From Myxococcus llanfairpwllgwyngyllgogerychwyrndrobwllllantysiliogogogochensis (GTDB taxonomy: Bacteria > Myxococcota > Myxococcia > Myxococcales > Myxococcaceae), in the NCBI RefSeq assembly GCF_006636215.1, contig NZ_VIFM01000051.1, positions 1-52,917 of the forward strand: 52,917 bases of DNA, given 5' to 3'. Made by a program: the position numbers and the translations under genes. The notes below the pieces were generated by a model. It ran no database searches. It saw only the letters and a program-made list of their open reading frames with translations, and had not been told where the DNA came from. This document shows, one piece after another, positions 9,178-16,838 of the stretch (position 1 is the first letter of the stretch; each line of letters opens with the position of its first letter).

Positions 9178-9488
9178 GATGAAAGTGGCTCCTTGTGGTC
9201 CCAGCCACATGGGGCCGGGGACGCGGGGATAGCGGGGCCCTTATGCGCATATGCGACACAGGGGGTCAACCGCCGTGGCGCCCACCTCCCGTCCCGAAAA
9301 ACGGAGCGATGACGGGTACTTATGGCAACGCGCTGTGTCACCGACGGCGGATGCACTGTGTCATCGTTGTCGCGGTGCCAGCGCCGTTCGTTGGTGTTCG
9401 AAGCAGGGTGTTCAGAATCAAAAAGAAGGGGCACATCATTTCTCCTTGCCCCACTTCGAACGCGATGGTACTCAGCGCGCCGCCTTCC
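9178..9488. promoter_or_regulatory. Non-coding stretch between gdhA and tRNA-Thr
   Basis: About 310 nt without a convincing gene. It must hold the gdhA promoter (-) and the tRNA promoter (+). Visible: a 10-bp perfect palindrome CGCATATGCG (9246-9255) and a direct repeat CTGTGTCA at 9333-9340 and 9356-9363, with GACACAG (the reverse complement of CTGTGTC) near 9255. These could be regulator sites, but no convincing -10/-35 pair is assigned. Confidence 0.4.
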
Positions 9489-9563
<75 letters not shown>

Positions 9564-9570
9564 TGCAGTG

Positions 9571-9606
9571 AAAAGGGTCGGTTGCCGCGAGGCAGCCGGC
9601 CCTTTT
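9571..9606 (+). terminator. Rho-independent terminator of tRNA-Thr
   Basis: AAAAGGGTCGG (9571-9581) pairs with CCGGCCCTTTT (9596-9606), with one G:U pair, and the inner part GCC-GCGA-GGC forms a stable tetraloop hairpin. It ends in a T-run. A close copy of most of this sequence recurs at 11138. Confidence 0.85.
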
Positions 9607-9617
9607 GCTTTCGGGGT
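9575..9617 (+). repeat. Direct repeat copy 1 (terminator region)
   Basis: GGGTCGGTTGCCGCGAGGC (9575-9593) is identical to 11138-11156, and similarity continues through CGGCCCT.TTG and TTTCG.GGT with a few substitutions and one 1-nt indel, over about 43 nt. This copy overlaps the tRNA-Thr terminator. Confidence 0.7.
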
Positions 9618-10258
9618 CATCCTCCCTTCCAGGGTGCCATCACCTCGCTATTTTCAGAGAAGATGAGGCCGTCCTTCTGGATGGCGCCGATGCACAGGAA
9701 GTCGCCGGAGTCGAAGCCGACGTTGAGGACTCGCTGGGTGGCGTTCCCGAGGAGCGTCGGACCCATGAGCCGTGCGAGATGCCGGACAGCGAGCGCGGCG
9801 TACGCCAGTGCCAGGGGATATTCGGCGTCGTTGCCGAGCCCGTCTTCGTGCCCGTAGGCGACTTGGTAGATGGAATCGAGGACGGTGGAGCCCGAGTCGG
9901 GCGTGCCCTTGCCCCACCGCTCCCGGAACAGCCAGTCGGGGTCGGTCGCGTCATACGGGGCCCCGATGAGATGGACGTCCGCTGTCACGCGCCCCCGCAC
10001 CGTCGGGTTGAAGAGGCCGAACCAGAGGCCGGTGATGGGCGCTGGCGGTGGTGTGGTCCGCATGATGGTTTCGAGCCACTGCTGGAGCCGCCGGAGATCG
10101 CTCTCCACATCCAGGGTGCGTAGGGCAGACCAGTCCGGATGAGGGCGCGTTGTCCCGCAGAACTGGATGATGCGCAGGAGTCCTTCCGTGACGGAGAGCT
10201 CCGACTTCGCGACGCGCTCGATCTCATTGAAGAGCTTGACGGCATTGTAGGAGGTCAT
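9617..10258 (-). CDS. Hypothetical protein
   Basis: 213 residues from an ATG at 10258; no clear Shine-Dalgarno. Soluble, mixed alpha/beta composition with a Trp/Phe-rich centre (ITGLWFGLFNPTVRG), a Gly/Asp-rich segment (YGHEDGLGNDAEYP) and no signal peptide, membrane helix or known catalytic motif. The stop lies at the downstream edge of the tRNA terminator repeat. The family is not recognised; size and composition are compatible with an immunity or DUF-type protein, but that is a guess. It lies inside the segment bracketed by the duplicated terminator. Confidence 0.6.
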   Translation of the reverse strand: MTSYNAVKLFNEIERVAKSELSVTEGLLRIIQFCGTTRPHPDWSALRTLDVESDLRRLQQWLETIMRTTPPPAPITGLWFGLFNPTVRGRVTADVHLIGAPYDATDPDWLFRERWGKGTPDSGSTVLDSIYQVAYGHEDGLGNDAEYPLALAYAALAVRHLARLMGPTLLGNATQRVLNVGFDSGDFLCIGAIQKDGLIFSENSEVMAPWKGG

Positions 10259-10646
10259 GGGGCGATTTTACTGGCGCTCCCTCGTTCAGGAGTCCAGTGG
10301 GCAGGAGAGCAGCGCGCCGGTGTGCCTCCACCACTCCGAAGGAGTTGGCGCCAGTGCCCAGGTGCCAACGTCTTGGAGAGGGAAATCAAGACAGATGCCG
10401 ATGTGACAGGCGTTGAAAGTGTCAAGGCGCTGCTAACAGGGCGCGGTTCCAGGGTGTCTGTCCCGATTTTTATCACAATCAGATGGCAGGGAGGACTTGT
10501 GTGTGTTTGTGGTGAAGACGTTCGAGCGCGTGGCCGGAGCGCCCGAGTCGTTCTGACGGTTGATGATGAACTCCGAGGAGAGGGGCCCCTCGGAGCGCGG
10601 CGGAACTGACCGGCCCGTACTGCTGTTTCACGTGGTAGCGATTCAC
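10259..10646. other. Gene-free stretch
   Basis: About 390 nt with no convincing gene on either strand. Local GC falls in parts (for example around 10455-10485, TTTTTATCACAATC). No tRNA, hairpin terminator or repeat array was seen here. Confidence 0.4.
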
Positions 10647-10919
10647 TCAGAAGCACGCGCCGCACTGTCGTGCGGTCTCTCCAGCCTCATAGCTGTCATA
10701 CGGTGGGGAGTTTCTCGTGCAGATCAAATACCCAATGTTGACCGTCCAGGTACATCCAGGCTCACAGTACCAAAGGACGCTGGGTGTGTAGCCAGCCGCG
10801 CAGGCCGCTATCGCCTGTTCGGTCTGATGGAGGCTTTCCTCTTCAGGGCCGACACCACATCCCAGGCAAAGCGTCCCAACCATCATGAGTGCTCCGCCAA
10901 TGAGGGCCTTCGCTGTCAT
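10647..10919 (-). CDS. Small Cys-rich secreted lipoprotein
   Basis: 90 residues from an ATG at 10919 with GAGG 7 nt upstream. The N-terminal leader (ALIGGALMMVGTLCLGC) ends at a probable lipidated Cys21, followed by an acidic linker. The mature part has six further Cys residues, including WYCEPGC and a terminal CGAC. The overall plan, leader plus short Cys-paired domain, is common among small myxobacterial exported proteins and loosely recalls the DUF6289-type peptides; this family link is tentative. Lower GC than neighbours suggests recent arrival or weak selection. Function unknown. Confidence 0.6.
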   Translation of the reverse strand: MTAKALIGGALMMVGTLCLGCGVGPEEESLHQTEQAIAACAAGYTPSVLWYCEPGCTWTVNIGYLICTRNSPPYDSYEAGETARQCGACF

Positions 10920-11245
10920 GCATTACCTCGGATGCTCTGTGCGAGATTGCACGGACTCATATGGCACGCCATTGAACGGCGCCGCGATGTCTGGAATGTG
11001 GAAAGTGTTCTGCGATAGACGGTTCCAAATGCATGAGACGGAGAGAGGCTGTCTCGGGGCTGATGCAGGCACTGATGGAGATCGCTGACGGGGCCTGGGC
11101 TGTGCGCCACCATGCTGGTGGACGCGCCAGGCATTCTGGGTCGGTTGCCGCGAGGCGGTCGGCCCTCTTGGATTTCGAGGTTTCGCTCGTGGCTCGGCTG
11201 CGCGCGGGTGTGTCCTCGCCGAGCGTCGGCTGATAGGAACGTCCC
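10920..11245. other. Gene-free stretch with terminator-like repeat
   Basis: About 325 nt without a convincing gene. It holds the promoter of the small lipoprotein (-), the second copy of the tRNA-terminator repeat (11138-11181) and the leader of the thiolase gene. Confidence 0.4.
11138..11181 (+). repeat. Direct repeat copy 2 (terminator-like)
   Basis: Second copy of the tRNA-Thr terminator region: 19 identical nt at its left end, then about 24 nt at roughly 75-80% identity. It can still fold as a hairpin with several G:U pairs and a GCGA loop, but the left A-run and the clean T-run are lost, so termination here may be weaker. Confidence 0.7.
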
Positions 11246-12532
11246 ATGAACCACGGTCCTCCCCGCCGGGTCGCCATCGTCGCGGCCCTCCGTACTCCCT
11301 TCGCCCGCAGCAACACCGCGTACGCACGCCTCTCCAACAAGGACATGCTGACGGACGTCCTGCGCGGTCTCGTCGAGCGCACGGGCCTGGGCGGCGTCCG
11401 GCTGGGGGAGGTGGTCGGCGGCGCGGTGATGAAGCACTCGCGCGACTGGAACCTGGTGCGGGAGTGCACGCTGTCCAGCGGGCTGGACGCCGCCACGCCC
11501 GCCTATGACGTACAGCAGGCGTGCGGCACCGGCCTGGAGGCCTGCATCCTCGTGGCGAACAAGATCGCCCTCGGGCAGATCGACGCGGGCATCGCCTGCG
11601 GCACCGACACCACGTCGGACGCGCCGGTGGCCGTGAGTCGCCGGATGCAGCGCGCGCTGATGGCCATCAATGGCGCGAAGACGCAGGGAGCGAAGCTCGC
11701 GGCGGCCCTGAAGTTGCTCGACCCGCGCGCGTTCGTGCCGGAGATTCCCGTCAACGCCGAGCCTCGCACGGGCCTGTCCATGGGCCAGCATGCCCAGCGC
11801 ACGGCCGACCGGTACGGCATCACCCGCGAGGCCCAGGACGCCCTCGCGCTGGCGAGCCACCAGCACCTCGCGCGGGCCTACGACGCGGGCTTCTTCTCCG
11901 ACCTGGTGATGCAGTACCAGGGCCTCGCGCGCGACAACAATCTGCGGCCGGACACCACCCTGGAGAAGATGGCGAAGCTGCCGGGCGCCTTCGACCGCGA
12001 GAAGGGCACCATCACCGCGGCCAACTCCTCCCCGTTGACCGATGGCGCCTCGGCAGTGTTGCTCGCCAGTGAGGAGTGGGCGCGTGCGCGCGGACTGCCC
12101 GTGCTCGCGTATCTGTCGGCGGGCGAGGTGGCCGCGGTGGACTTCGTCGACGAGCGCGAGGGGCTTTTGATGGGCGGCGCTTACGCCGTCCCCCGCATGC
12201 TCCAGAAGCGCGGGCTCGCGCTGGGGGACTTCGACTTCTACGAGATTCACGAGGCCTTCGCCTCCGTGGTGCTCTGCACGCTGGCTGCCTGGGAGTCGGA
12301 CGCCTTCTGTCGCGAGCGACTCGGGCTTCCGGGGGCCTTGGGGGCCATCGAGCGTGACCGGCTCAACGTGAAGGGCAGTTCCATCGCGGCCGGACATCCC
12401 TTCGCCGCCACGGGCGGTCGCATCGTGGGTACGCTGGCCAAGGCATTGTCCGAGGCGGGCTCCGGCAAGAAGGGCCTCATCTCCATCTGCGCGGCGGGCG
12501 GTCAGGCCGTCACCGCCATCCTCGAAACCTAG
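11246..12532 (+). CDS. Acetyl-CoA C-acyltransferase (thiolase, FadI-like)
   Basis: Thiolase of fatty-acid beta-oxidation or acetoacetyl-CoA formation. 428 residues. The nucleophile is Cys93 (QQACGTGLEA), the catalytic pair is His384 (IAAGHPFAATGGR) and Cys415 (ICAAGGQ), and NSSPLTDGAS is also conserved. Length and sequence style are closer to FadI than to short PhaA-type thiolases. It is followed 14 nt later by a long FabG-like reductase, a pairing seen in actinobacteria and myxobacteria. No FadJ-like partner is nearby. Confidence 0.92.
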   Translation: MNHGPPRRVAIVAALRTPFARSNTAYARLSNKDMLTDVLRGLVERTGLGGVRLGEVVGGAVMKHSRDWNLVRECTLSSGLDAATPAYDVQQACGTGLEACILVANKIALGQIDAGIACGTDTTSDAPVAVSRRMQRALMAINGAKTQGAKLAAALKLLDPRAFVPEIPVNAEPRTGLSMGQHAQRTADRYGITREAQDALALASHQHLARAYDAGFFSDLVMQYQGLARDNNLRPDTTLEKMAKLPGAFDREKGTITAANSSPLTDGASAVLLASEEWARARGLPVLAYLSAGEVAAVDFVDEREGLLMGGAYAVPRMLQKRGLALGDFDFYEIHEAFASVVLCTLAAWESDAFCRERLGLPGALGAIERDRLNVKGSSIAAGHPFAATGGRIVGTLAKALSEAGSGKKGLISICAAGGQAVTAILET

Positions 12533-12546
12533 GGAGCGACGACCTC

Positions 12547-13905
12547 ATGGCCGACAAGCTGATGACGCTGGCGAACAACCCCGTGACGGGAGGGCTCGTG
12601 AGGGCGCTGGGGCTGCCGACCCCGCCTCCGCTGGCACGGGCCAAGGAAGGCTGGGTAGCGCAGCCCTTCGTGGACCGTGTGGTGTTGCTGGGTGCGGCGC
12701 CCGGTGGCTTCGCGACGGAGGCTGCCCGGAGCGCGCTCTCGGGCGGGGGCGCGCGCGTTCTGGACGTGTTGCCGGAGCAGGAGGGCCGAGGTGTGGATGT
12801 GGCGCTCTTCGACGCCACGGGGCTCTCCACCCCGGCTGACTTGCGCTCCCTCTACGACTTCTTCCACGCGACGGTGCCACGACTGGCGCGCAACTCGCGT
12901 GTGCTGGTGCTCGTGGGGCTTCCCGAGGAGGCCCCGGGGCCCGCGGCGGCCGCCGTGGCGCGTGGTGCCGAGGGATTTGTGCGCAGCCTGGGCAAGGAAG
13001 TGGGACGGCGCGGTGCCACGGCCAACCTCGCTTACGTCGCGCGGGGTGCCGAAGACCGGCTCGCTGGGCCCGTGCGCTTCTTCTGCGGCGTGCAGGCCAC
13101 CTATGTCTCCGGACAGGCGGCCCGAGTGACGTCCTCCGTGCGCCCCGTGGTTTCGGCGCCCATGATGGCCGCGCTGAAAGGGAAGGTGGCGTTGGTCACC
13201 GGGGCCGCGCGAGGCATCGGCGCGGCCACGGCCGAGCGCCTCGCGCAGGAGGGGGCTCGTGTGGTGCTCCTGGATGTGCCCGCGCTCCAGGATGCCCTGG
13301 ATGCCACAGCCGCCCGTGTGGGCGGAGAGGCCCTGGCGCTCGACATCACGGCCCCCGATGCGCCCGCACGCCTCGTGGCGGAGCTGCAAGGGCGCCACGG
13401 CGGCGTGGACGTGGTCGTGCACAACGCGGGAATCACCCGTGACCGCACGATCGCCAAGATGACGCCCGAGGCGTGGGACCAGGTGCTGTCCGTCAACCTC
13501 GCCGCCATCATCGCCGCCGACGAAGCGCTGCTCGCCTCCGGTGCGCTGCGGGATGAAGGGCGCCTTGTGTACCTCTCCTCCATCAGTGGCGTGTCGGGCA
13601 ACTTCGGGCAGACGAACTACGCGGCGACGAAGGCGGCTCTCATCGGCTACGTGGCGGCGCTCGCGCCGACGCTCGCGCCACGTGGCATCTGCGCCAACGC
13701 GGTGGCTCCGGGCTTCATCGAGACGGCCATGGTGGCGAAGATGCCTCTCATGACGCGCGAGGTGGGCCGCCGGCTCAACTCCCTGTCACAGGGCGGCCAG
13801 CCGCGCGACGTGGCGGAACTCATCGCCTTCTTCGCCAGTCCCGGGGCATACGGGGTGACGGGCAACACCTTGCGTGTCTGTGGGCAGGGCCTCGTCGGCG
13901 CCTGA
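12547..13905 (+). CDS. Long two-domain 3-oxoacyl-ACP reductase (FabG4-like)
   Basis: 452 residues, nearly twice the length of ordinary FabG. Residues 1-205 form a degenerate Rossmann-like domain without an intact GxxxGxG. Residues about 208-452 form a complete SDR domain: TGAARGIG cofactor motif, HNAG, catalytic Ser345, Tyr358 and Lys362 (YAATK). This matches high-molecular-weight FabG, which reduces 3-oxoacyl-CoA or ACP with NADH. The neighbouring thiolase supports a role in reversible beta-oxidation or elongation. The Shine-Dalgarno GGGAG lies about 10 nt upstream of the ATG. Confidence 0.9.
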   Translation: MADKLMTLANNPVTGGLVRALGLPTPPPLARAKEGWVAQPFVDRVVLLGAAPGGFATEAARSALSGGGARVLDVLPEQEGRGVDVALFDATGLSTPADLRSLYDFFHATVPRLARNSRVLVLVGLPEEAPGPAAAAVARGAEGFVRSLGKEVGRRGATANLAYVARGAEDRLAGPVRFFCGVQATYVSGQAARVTSSVRPVVSAPMMAALKGKVALVTGAARGIGAATAERLAQEGARVVLLDVPALQDALDATAARVGGEALALDITAPDAPARLVAELQGRHGGVDVVVHNAGITRDRTIAKMTPEAWDQVLSVNLAAIIAADEALLASGALRDEGRLVYLSSISGVSGNFGQTNYAATKAALIGYVAALAPTLAPRGICANAVAPGFIETAMVAKMPLMTREVGRRLNSLSQGGQPRDVAELIAFFASPGAYGVTGNTLRVCGQGLVGA

Positions 13906-14122
13906 GTGACTCGGGCGCGCTTCTCGCCGGGCGCGCCGGTCATGGAGGGCGAACACCTGGGGCGACACGTCGCTCCAGATGCCTCCCTGGTCTGATGAGC
14001 GCCCGACGACGCAAGTCACTTCGCCATCGGTATGTCTCGCTCGTGTTGCCTTGCTCTGAATGCAAGACGGACACGGAAGGGGCGCCACCCGTCGCGCGGT
14101 CTTGCCCCGGGGTTTGCTCTGT

Positions 14123-15079
14123 TCATTCCCGATGTGACGAGCCCAGTCCGTGGGCCACCTTCCGGAACGCATCGCGCGCTTCCGGCGTGAAGGTCGCGCC
14201 CACGAACACATGGAATGCGCCGGGGTACTCGTACAGCCGGATGCTTCCGCCCACGGCCTCCACTTTCCCGCGGAGCTCGCGGGCGTCCAGGATGAACAAG
14301 TCATCGGTGCCCTGGAACACGTCGATGGGCGGCAATCCGCGCAGGTCGCCGTGAATCGGGCTGAGGGTGGGAATCGAGAGGTCATCGCCCCCCGCCCACC
14401 ACTGCCCCGCCTCCAGCAGGCGCGCGGTGCTCAGCATGACGTCGCGTGGCTCGATGGCGGGGATGCCCGGGTTCGTCATGGCGAGATCCAACCAGGGCGA
14501 GAACAGGATGAGTCGTCCCGGGAGTGGCAGGCCGAGGTCTCGGAAATGAAACGTCTGCCCGAGTGCCAGTCCACCGCCCGCGGAGTCCCCGCACAGTGCC
14601 ACCTGTGTCGCGGGGGTCGTGGCGAGGACCTGCCGATACACCTCGGTGAGAAAGGGATAGGCGTCGCGATGCGTGAATTCGGGCGCCAGCGGATAGATGG
14701 GGACGGTGACGCTCGCACCGGTGTGACGGATGAGTGACTCGATGATGCGCCAGTGCGGGAGGATGAACTCGTTCACATACGCGCCGCCGTGCGCGTAGAT
14801 GAGGTGCCATCCGCTGGCACGCTGGCGTGGCGTCAAATTGAACACCGCGCGTCCGGCGACCTTTCGTTCCTCCACTTTCGTGAGTGCGTGCAGTGCGCGC
14901 GGTAGCGCAGGAATGGTGGGATACGTGCGCGTCTTCGCGGTCCGCCGGAAGGCCTCGGGGTCCGAGCGGTACTTCTTTCGGAGGCCCAACCAGAACTTCG
15001 CGGCGCTCATCCTGAGACTGCTCATGCGACTCCTGAATCCCAGGATGGAATCGCCGAGCTTCGCGTCGTCACGTTCCAT
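14123..15079 (-). CDS. Alpha/beta hydrolase (HSL-type esterase)
   Basis: 318-residue esterase/lipase of the hormone-sensitive-lipase family. The oxyanion motif HGG (YAHGGAYVNEF) and nucleophile elbow GDSAGG (nucleophilic Ser) are present, with Asp in FQGTDDLFI and His in PGAFHVFVG completing the triad. No signal peptide, so probably cytoplasmic; substrate unknown. Transcribed alone, convergent with the FabG gene. The N-terminal 30 residues before the first conserved block may be over-called (later Met starts exist). Confidence 0.88.
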   Translation of the reverse strand: MERDDAKLGDSILGFRSRMSSLRMSAAKFWLGLRKKYRSDPEAFRRTAKTRTYPTIPALPRALHALTKVEERKVAGRAVFNLTPRQRASGWHLIYAHGGAYVNEFILPHWRIIESLIRHTGASVTVPIYPLAPEFTHRDAYPFLTEVYRQVLATTPATQVALCGDSAGGGLALGQTFHFRDLGLPLPGRLILFSPWLDLAMTNPGIPAIEPRDVMLSTARLLEAGQWWAGGDDLSIPTLSPIHGDLRGLPPIDVFQGTDDLFILDARELRGKVEAVGGSIRLYEYPGAFHVFVGATFTPEARDAFRKVAHGLGSSHRE

Positions 15080-15155
15080 CCTCGGATGCGGAGAGTCTAC
15101 GTCAAGATCGACGGACTCCGCGCAACTGACGGGAGGCCCAGCACATCTCTGGCCC

Positions 15156-15866
15156 TCAGTGATGAGGTGACGAAGACGGCGAGGACGCCGTGAGTCCGCA
15201 CGCCCGGTTGGCGGGAACGGCCACGTCGAGCTTCTTCGGCTTGGGCAGGTCGAGGTGCTCCATGATGCGGATGAACTCCTCCCTGCTTTTCCCCGCCACG
15301 CGGGGGTTGTGCCGCTTCTCCTCGGCGATGCTCGTCACCGTGCGGCCCTTGTAGTCGTGGGCGGGGTAGACGAGCGTCGTGTCCGGGAGCCCGAAGAGGA
15401 CCCGCGTGACGCTGTCGTAGAGCTGGCTTGCGTCCCCGTTCTGGAAGTCGGTGCGCCCGTTGCCGCGCACCAGCAGGGCATCCCCGGTGAAGACACGGTC
15501 CCCCAGGAAGTAGCTGACACTGTCGTCCGTGTGGCCCGGTGTCGCGAGCACCTGGAAGTCGAGCGCGCCTATCCGCAGGTGGTCCCCGTGGCGGACCTGG
15601 ACGTCCGCGCAGGCGGCGCCTCCCACGCCACCCACCACCGTGCACCGCGTTCGCGTCCTCAAGACGCCAGAAGCCGTGACGTGGTCGGCATGCACGTGGG
15701 TGTCGAAGACGTGCGTCAGCGTGAGGTCCAGCTCTCGCACCAACTGGAGATCCCGGTCGACCTGCTCCATCACCGCGTCGATGAGGACCGCCTGACCCGT
15801 CGACTCATCTCCGAGGAGATAGGTGTAGGTCGAGGACTCGGAATCGAAGAGCTGGCGGAAGATCAT
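15156..15866 (-). CDS. MBL-fold persulfide dioxygenase-like protein (ETHE1/SdoA type)
   Basis: 236-residue metallo-beta-lactamase-fold enzyme. The metal motif HVHADH (residues 57-62), ATPGHTDDS, GDALLVRGNGRTDFQNGD and YPAHDYKG are the hallmarks of the ETHE1 group, which oxidises glutathione persulfide to sulfite with one Fe(II). The extended GNGRTDFQ.G.. segment separates it from glyoxalase II. A rhodanese lipoprotein gene lies divergently about 210 nt away, which supports a sulfane-sulfur role. The Ser/His-rich C-terminal tail is not conserved in the family. Confidence 0.88.
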   Translation of the reverse strand: MIFRQLFDSESSTYTYLLGDESTGQAVLIDAVMEQVDRDLQLVRELDLTLTHVFDTHVHADHVTASGVLRTRTRCTVVGGVGGAACADVQVRHGDHLRIGALDFQVLATPGHTDDSVSYFLGDRVFTGDALLVRGNGRTDFQNGDASQLYDSVTRVLFGLPDTTLVYPAHDYKGRTVTSIAEEKRHNPRVAGKSREEFIRIMEHLDLPKPKKLDVAVPANRACGLTASSPSSSPHH

Positions 15867-16078
15867 GTCGAAGCCTCGTGTCCCTGTGGCTCGAGGGGAA
15901 CGGACTCAATCCCCTCAGCCTCAGAGTGCGACTCGCGGGGGCAGGACAGGACACTCGAGGGACAAGGGGCCCCGCTCCCTGCTCACGGGGGGCTTGCCGC
16001 CGGTGTCCCCGCATGCAAGCTCACCCTGTCTTCCATCGAAGGTGCGCTGGCGCACCTGCCTGCCCCCGGAGCCTCACC

Positions 16079-16423
16079 ATGAAGCCCACTCTCGTCATCG
16101 CGACCGTGCTCGCGAGCCTTCTCCTCGGTGCTTGTGCCAGCCAGCAGCGGCCGGTCCGGGACGAGGCCCACCGCTGGGTCGACGCGGGCGCCACCCTGGT
16201 GGATGTCCGCACCCCGGAGGAGTTCGCCGCCGGTCATCTGCCCGGTGCGGTGAACATCCCTGTGGACGACCTGTCCCAGCGACTCCAGGAGCTCGGCCCG
16301 CCCGAGAATCCCCTGGTCATCTACTGCCGCAGCGGTGGACGCAGCGCTCGCGCCGAGAAGCTGCTGAAGGAGCAGGGCTTCCAGCAGGTCCTCAACCTCG
16401 GCCCCATGTCGACGTGGGAGTGA
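16079..16423 (+). CDS. Rhodanese-domain lipoprotein
   Basis: 114 residues from an ATG with GGAG about 8 nt upstream. A signal peptide ends in the lipobox LGAC, so the protein should be lipid-anchored in the envelope. A single rhodanese domain follows, with DVRTPEEFAAGHLPGAVNIP and the active-site loop YCRSGGRS containing the persulfide-carrying Cys. The domain is a full single-domain size. Known role: sulfur transfer from thiosulfate or persulfides. Divergent from the ETHE1-like gene. Confidence 0.9.
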   Translation: MKPTLVIATVLASLLLGACASQQRPVRDEAHRWVDAGATLVDVRTPEEFAAGHLPGAVNIPVDDLSQRLQELGPPENPLVIYCRSGGRSARAEKLLKEQGFQQVLNLGPMSTWE

Positions 16424-16430
16424 CCGGGCT

Positions 16431-16823
16431 TCACAGGCTCCGGCGCAGCGGCCCCGGAACCTCCTTCGTGCGGTCGCGGATGACGCGGTTCTTCGCGTCC
16501 ACGAACACCACGGTGGGCGTCCACCTCGCCACCTCGGCCTCCTCCACTTCCGCGAAGGTGGCCAGGATGACCAGGTCTCCTGGCTGATTCAGGTGCGCGG
16601 CCGCGCCGTTGATGCAGATGACACCGCTGCCGCGCGCTCCACTCAACGTATAGGTCTCCAGCCGTGTGCCGCGCGTCACGTTCCACACGGCGACCTTCTC
16701 GTAGGGGACGATGTCCGCGGCCTCCAGCAACGCCGCGTCGATGGTGACCGAGCCCTCATAGTCGAGGTCGGCCTGAGTGACGGTGGCGCGATGAATCTTG
16801 GACTTGAACAGGATGCGTCGCAT
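16431..16823 (-). CDS. panD: Aspartate 1-decarboxylase (PanD)
   Basis: Makes beta-alanine from aspartate, normally for pantothenate/CoA. 130 residues, full length. The self-cleavage site that forms the pyruvoyl cofactor is exact (Gly24-Ser25 in YEGSVTID), and Lys9 is present at the usual position. panB and panC are not next to it. Instead it lies 15 nt downstream of, and in operon with, an LLM monooxygenase gene, and about 3.5 kb from an NRPS operon that contains a beta-alanine-like adenylation domain. It may be the only panD of the genome or a dedicated second copy; this cannot be decided from the window. Confidence 0.95.
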   Translation of the reverse strand: MRRILFKSKIHRATVTQADLDYEGSVTIDAALLEAADIVPYEKVAVWNVTRGTRLETYTLSGARGSGVICINGAAAHLNQPGDLVILATFAEVEEAEVARWTPTVVFVDAKNRVIRDRTKEVPGPLRRSL

Positions 16824-16838
16824 GGGAGCCCCGCGAAC

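Noticed and set aside
7654..9312. 552-codon open frame on the plus strand
   Set aside because: Antisense to gdhA, whose motifs are unmistakable; low-complexity Ala/Val/Leu/Asp translation.
10450..10490. GGTGTCTGTCCCGATTTTT-like sequence suspected as a mobile-element end or dispersed repeat
   Set aside because: Only one copy in the window and no transposase nearby; cannot be supported without a genome-wide search.
10139..10609. 156-codon plus-strand frame
   Set aside because: Starts inside and antisense to the hypothetical protein gene, no Shine-Dalgarno, no domain pattern.
10916..12397. 493-codon open frame on the minus strand
   Set aside because: Antisense to the thiolase and the upstream non-coding region; no recognisable domain.
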